This document shows, piece after piece, positions 50,996 to 53,086 of a DNA stretch of 53,086 bases (positions are counted from its first letter, which is position 1; each line of letters begins with the position of its first letter). The position numbers were made by a program, and so were the translations under genes. A model generated the notes under the pieces. The model was not told where the DNA came from and searched no databases. It saw only the letters and a list, made by a program, of their open reading frames with translations. Source of the stretch: an uncultured Saprospiraceae bacterium (GTDB lineage Bacteria > Bacteroidota > Bacteroidia > Chitinophagales > Saprospiraceae); NCBI GenBank assembly GCA_937922815.1, contig CALAJP010000150.1, positions 1-53,086 of the forward strand, in the 5' to 3' direction.

Positions 50996-51685
50996 ATGCA
51001 AATTCAACAAAATATAAAAGTAGCAGTAGATGCTGTTGTTTTCGGTTACAATGAAAATAAACTTCAAGTACTCCTAATTCAACAAAAATTTGGTTTAGAA
51101 AAAGACAATTGGGCTTTGCCTGGTGGTTTTGTGAAAGACGATGAAACCTTAGACGAAGCTGTCGTCAGAGAATTGAAAGAAGAAACCTCCGTAAAAGCCA
51201 ATTATTTGGAGCAGCTTTATACTTTTGGAAAGCTCGATAGGGACAAAAGAAGACGTGTTGTTTCTATAGCTTATTTAGCACTGTTAAACACTAAAGACTT
51301 CACTATTCGAGCTGATACGGATGCAAAAGATGTTCAATGGTTTGATTTTGATAAAATACCAGCCTTAGCGTTTGACCACAAAGATATTTTGATGATGGCT
51401 TATAAACGACTACAAGCCAAAATTAATTACCAACCCATCGGTTTTGAATTATTAAAAAATGAATTTCCTTTTTCTGCTATCGAGAATTTATACCAAACCA
51501 TTTTAAATAAAAAGATTGACCGTAGAAATTTTAGAAAGAAGCTATTAAGCTTTGGTTTTATAGAAGAAACGGAAAAAATACACAAACCTTCTAGCGGTCG
51601 TCCTGCCAAATTATTCAAGTTTAACCAAAAGAAATACAACGAATTAATTAAAACAGGAATTCATTTCGAAATTAAATTTGCGTAA
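50996..51685 (+). CDS. nrtR: NrtR-type NUDIX-winged-helix regulator
   Basis: A 229-residue regulator (start ATG 50996; the frame also opens at TTG 50987). Residues 1-140 are a Nudix domain with the box G44-x5-E50-x7-R58E59-x2-E62E63, complete except that the usual glycine is Ser65. The C-terminal winged helix (FRKKLLSFGFIEETEKIHKPSSGRPAKLFKFNQKKY, about 178-213) binds DNA. NrtR proteins repress NAD or sugar genes and respond to ADP-ribose or related ligands. Neighbours fit NAD metabolism: PRPP synthetase and sirtuin downstream. It may be autoregulated. Confidence 0.88.
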   Translation: MQIQQNIKVAVDAVVFGYNENKLQVLLIQQKFGLEKDNWALPGGFVKDDETLDEAVVRELKEETSVKANYLEQLYTFGKLDRDKRRRVVSIAYLALLNTKDFTIRADTDAKDVQWFDFDKIPALAFDHKDILMMAYKRLQAKINYQPIGFELLKNEFPFSAIENLYQTILNKKIDRRNFRKKLLSFGFIEETEKIHKPSSGRPAKLFKFNQKKYNELIKTGIHFEIKFA

Positions 51686-51701
51686 AAAATACACAAAAAA
51701 A

Positions 51702-51732
51702 TTGCATCATAAATAAACTTGCCTTAACTTTG
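51702..51732 (+). promoter_or_regulatory. Promoter of prs
   Basis: TTG (51702-51704), 20 bases, then TAACTTTG (51725-51732): a full Bacteroidota promoter. The inferred start near 51738 leaves a leader of about 12 bases. Confidence 0.75.
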
Positions 51733-51747
51733 CGTGAAAATAACGCA
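51731..51747. promoter_or_regulatory. Operator-like dyad at the prs start site
   Basis: TGCGT, 7 bases, ACGCA (51731-51747) spans the end of the -7 box and the start site. Similar but less symmetric sites (TTTGCGT-N7-ACAC) lie at the nrtR promoter (about 50977-50994) and in the end of nrtR (about 51678-51696). Confidence 0.5.
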
Positions 51748-51749
51748 TT

Positions 51750-52589
51750 ATGTTTTTAAATCTCGATAACACATTTTCTCCTTTTGGTGATAAAAATAAC
51801 ATTCAATTTGAATCGTTTACTTTTTCGGGAGGAGAGCCGCATATTCGAATTTTAACTGATTTATCAACAGTTAAAGAGGTGAAAATCTCTCATCGAATAC
51901 AATCATTCAACGATTTAGGAATTTTGTTTTTGGCTGTTGATGCTTTGCGAAGTTTGGCTGTAGAAAAAATTCATTTGTTTTTGCCTTATTTCCCTGCAGC
52001 AAGACAAGACCGAAGAATGCAAATAGGGGAACCTTTGTCAGTAAAAGTGTATGCTAATTTAATCAATGCTCAAAATTTTGATTCTGTAACCATTTTTGAC
52101 CCACATTCGGATGTGACATCAGCTTTGATTGATAGATGTAAGGTGATTGATAATCATTTGTTCATTCAGAAAATCATCCCGAAGCTTCCTGAAAATTTGG
52201 TGCTTATTTCGCCCGATAGCGGTGCATTGAAAAAGGTGTACAAACTGGCAAGCTATTTAAAGGATTTTCCTGTGGTGGAATGTGGAAAAATAAGAGATGT
52301 AAAAACGGGAAAACTATCAGGTTTTAAAGTTTATACGGATGATTTACAAGGAAAAAACTGTTTGATAGTTGATGATATTTGTGATGGTGGCAGAACGTTT
52401 ATGGGCTTAGCGAAAGTGTTGAAAGAAAAAAATGCAAATGGTTTGTTCTTAGCGGTCAGTCACGGAATTTTTAGCCGAGGTTTAGAAGAGTTAGACCAAT
52501 ATTTTGACCATATTTTTTGTACAGATTCGTTTAATAATATAGAAGAAAATCAGACTGTTAGCCAAATTAATTTAAAAGAATTATTATGA
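51750..52589 (+). CDS. prs: Ribose-phosphate pyrophosphokinase (short type)
   Basis: PRPP synthetase transfers pyrophosphate from ATP to ribose 5-phosphate; PRPP feeds NAD salvage, purine and amino-acid routes. At 279 residues it is shorter than the usual housekeeping enzyme (about 310), resembling the compact form linked with NAD salvage. PYFPAARQDRRMQIGEP (about residues 80-96) is the ATP flag, DPHSDVTSAL follows, and LIVDDICDGGRTFMG (about 205-219) is the PRPP loop. The stop codon overlaps the sirtuin start (ATGA). The NrtR-type gene precedes it with a promoter between. Confidence 0.93.
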   Translation: MFLNLDNTFSPFGDKNNIQFESFTFSGGEPHIRILTDLSTVKEVKISHRIQSFNDLGILFLAVDALRSLAVEKIHLFLPYFPAARQDRRMQIGEPLSVKVYANLINAQNFDSVTIFDPHSDVTSALIDRCKVIDNHLFIQKIIPKLPENLVLISPDSGALKKVYKLASYLKDFPVVECGKIRDVKTGKLSGFKVYTDDLQGKNCLIVDDICDGGRTFMGLAKVLKEKNANGLFLAVSHGIFSRGLEELDQYFDHIFCTDSFNNIEENQTVSQINLKELL

Positions 52590-53086
52590 AAAAACTAATT
52601 GTATTATCAGGAGCAGGCATCAGTGCCGAAAGTGGCATTTCAACTTTTAGAGATAGCAACGGACTTTGGGAAAACCACAAAATTGAAGATGTTGCTTCTC
52701 CTGAAGGATGGCATAGAAACAAAAGTTTAGTCCTCGATTTTTATAATCAAAGACGAAGACAATTATTTGATGTAGAACCCAATAAAGCTCATTTTTTATT
52801 AAAAGATTTGGAAAATCATTTTGAGGTAAACATCATTACTCAAAATGTGGACGATTTACATGAAAGAGCAGGTTCTTCGAACGTAATGCATCTGCACGGG
52901 CAACTTCGTAAGTCTAGGTCAACCCAAAACCCGAGTTTAATTTATGACCAAATGGATGATATTAATCTGGGTGATACCGCAGAAGATGGTTCTCAATTGC
53001 GTCCACATATCGTTTGGTTTGGCGAAGATGTTCCTATGATTCCAAATGCTATTGAATGGGTAAAGGAAGCAGATATTATGTTGGTT
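52586..53086 (+). CDS. Sirtuin (Sir2-family NAD-dependent deacylase), partial
   Basis: The start and the first 167 residues are seen; the window ends the gene. GAGISAESGISTFRDSNGLW (residues 9-28) is the NAD loop, TQNVDDLHERAG (85-96) the ribose motif, and HLHG (102-105) holds the catalytic His104. Tyr53 and Arg56 (DFYNQR) match the pair that class III (SIRT5-like) sirtuins use for acidic acyl groups. No zinc-binding cysteines are visible where the Cys4 module should be. It overlaps prs by four bases (ATGA), so it is translationally coupled to it. Confidence 0.9.
   Translation, partial: MKKLIVLSGAGISAESGISTFRDSNGLWENHKIEDVASPEGWHRNKSLVLDFYNQRRRQLFDVEPNKAHFLLKDLENHFEVNIITQNVDDLHERAGSSNVMHLHGQLRKSRSTQNPSLIYDQMDDINLGDTAEDGSQLRPHIVWFGEDVPMIPNAIEWVKEADIMLV

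Overview
This is an AT-rich stretch of a Bacteroidota chromosome. The evidence is the set of families typical of that phylum (DUF5723 and DUF2490 barrels, a PorE-like OmpA lipoprotein, group III truncated haemoglobin, MbnP-like proteins, many lipoproteins with short lipoboxes), the near absence of Shine-Dalgarno sequences, and repeated TAnnTTTG promoter elements. I cannot name the genus. No rRNA, tRNA or intact insertion sequence was seen.

Layout. 1-2051: edge of a CRISPR-Cas locus (cas6 and a WYL regulator, both minus strand). Between them, on the plus strand, lie two degenerate repeat-like hairpins with a promoter-like box before them and terminator-like hairpins after them. 2396-6939: two tandem DUF5723 proteins, then an envelope pair on the other strand. 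7147-8646: rpoN, with a sigma-54-like box upstream. 9537-14388: Smr-domain protein, MlaD/MCE protein, a 51-residue membrane peptide, a TerB-like protein, and a two-gene membrane/coiled-coil unit. 14600-16943: the carboxy(nor)spermidine polyamine pair. 17398-23916: three tandem paralogous membrane histidine kinases, the first a pseudokinase. 24013-29499: an operon-like run of terC, apbE, a DnaQ-type exonuclease, two MbnP-like lipoproteins and a di-haem MbnH-like enzyme. 29591-34581: LYS9-like dehydrogenase with a flippase, GNAT enzyme, PorE-like lipoprotein. 34783-38749: cold-shock protein, VOC protein, a barrel, a CtpA protease, a Cys-rich secreted protein. 39229-47411: housekeeping run (ffh, lipidated MscS channel, CvfB-like, tilS) with small unknowns and a sterol-desaturase-family enzyme. 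47986-49416: Crp/Fnr regulator divergent from a membrane protein and a truncated haemoglobin, with a perfect dyad between them. 49436-50812: Tat-exported glycosidase-like lipoprotein. 50996-53086: NAD/ribose-phosphate locus (NrtR-type regulator, PRPP synthetase, sirtuin, cut by the window end).

Most noteworthy: the crRNA-like element beside cas6; the MbnP/MbnH copper and kynurenine cluster; the pseudokinase within a kinase triplet; a perfect 32-bp palindrome inside one kinase gene; the Crp/Fnr operator placed for class II activation; and a shared dyad motif at the NrtR and prs promoters. Most intergenic regions carry only AT-rich DNA and terminator hairpins.
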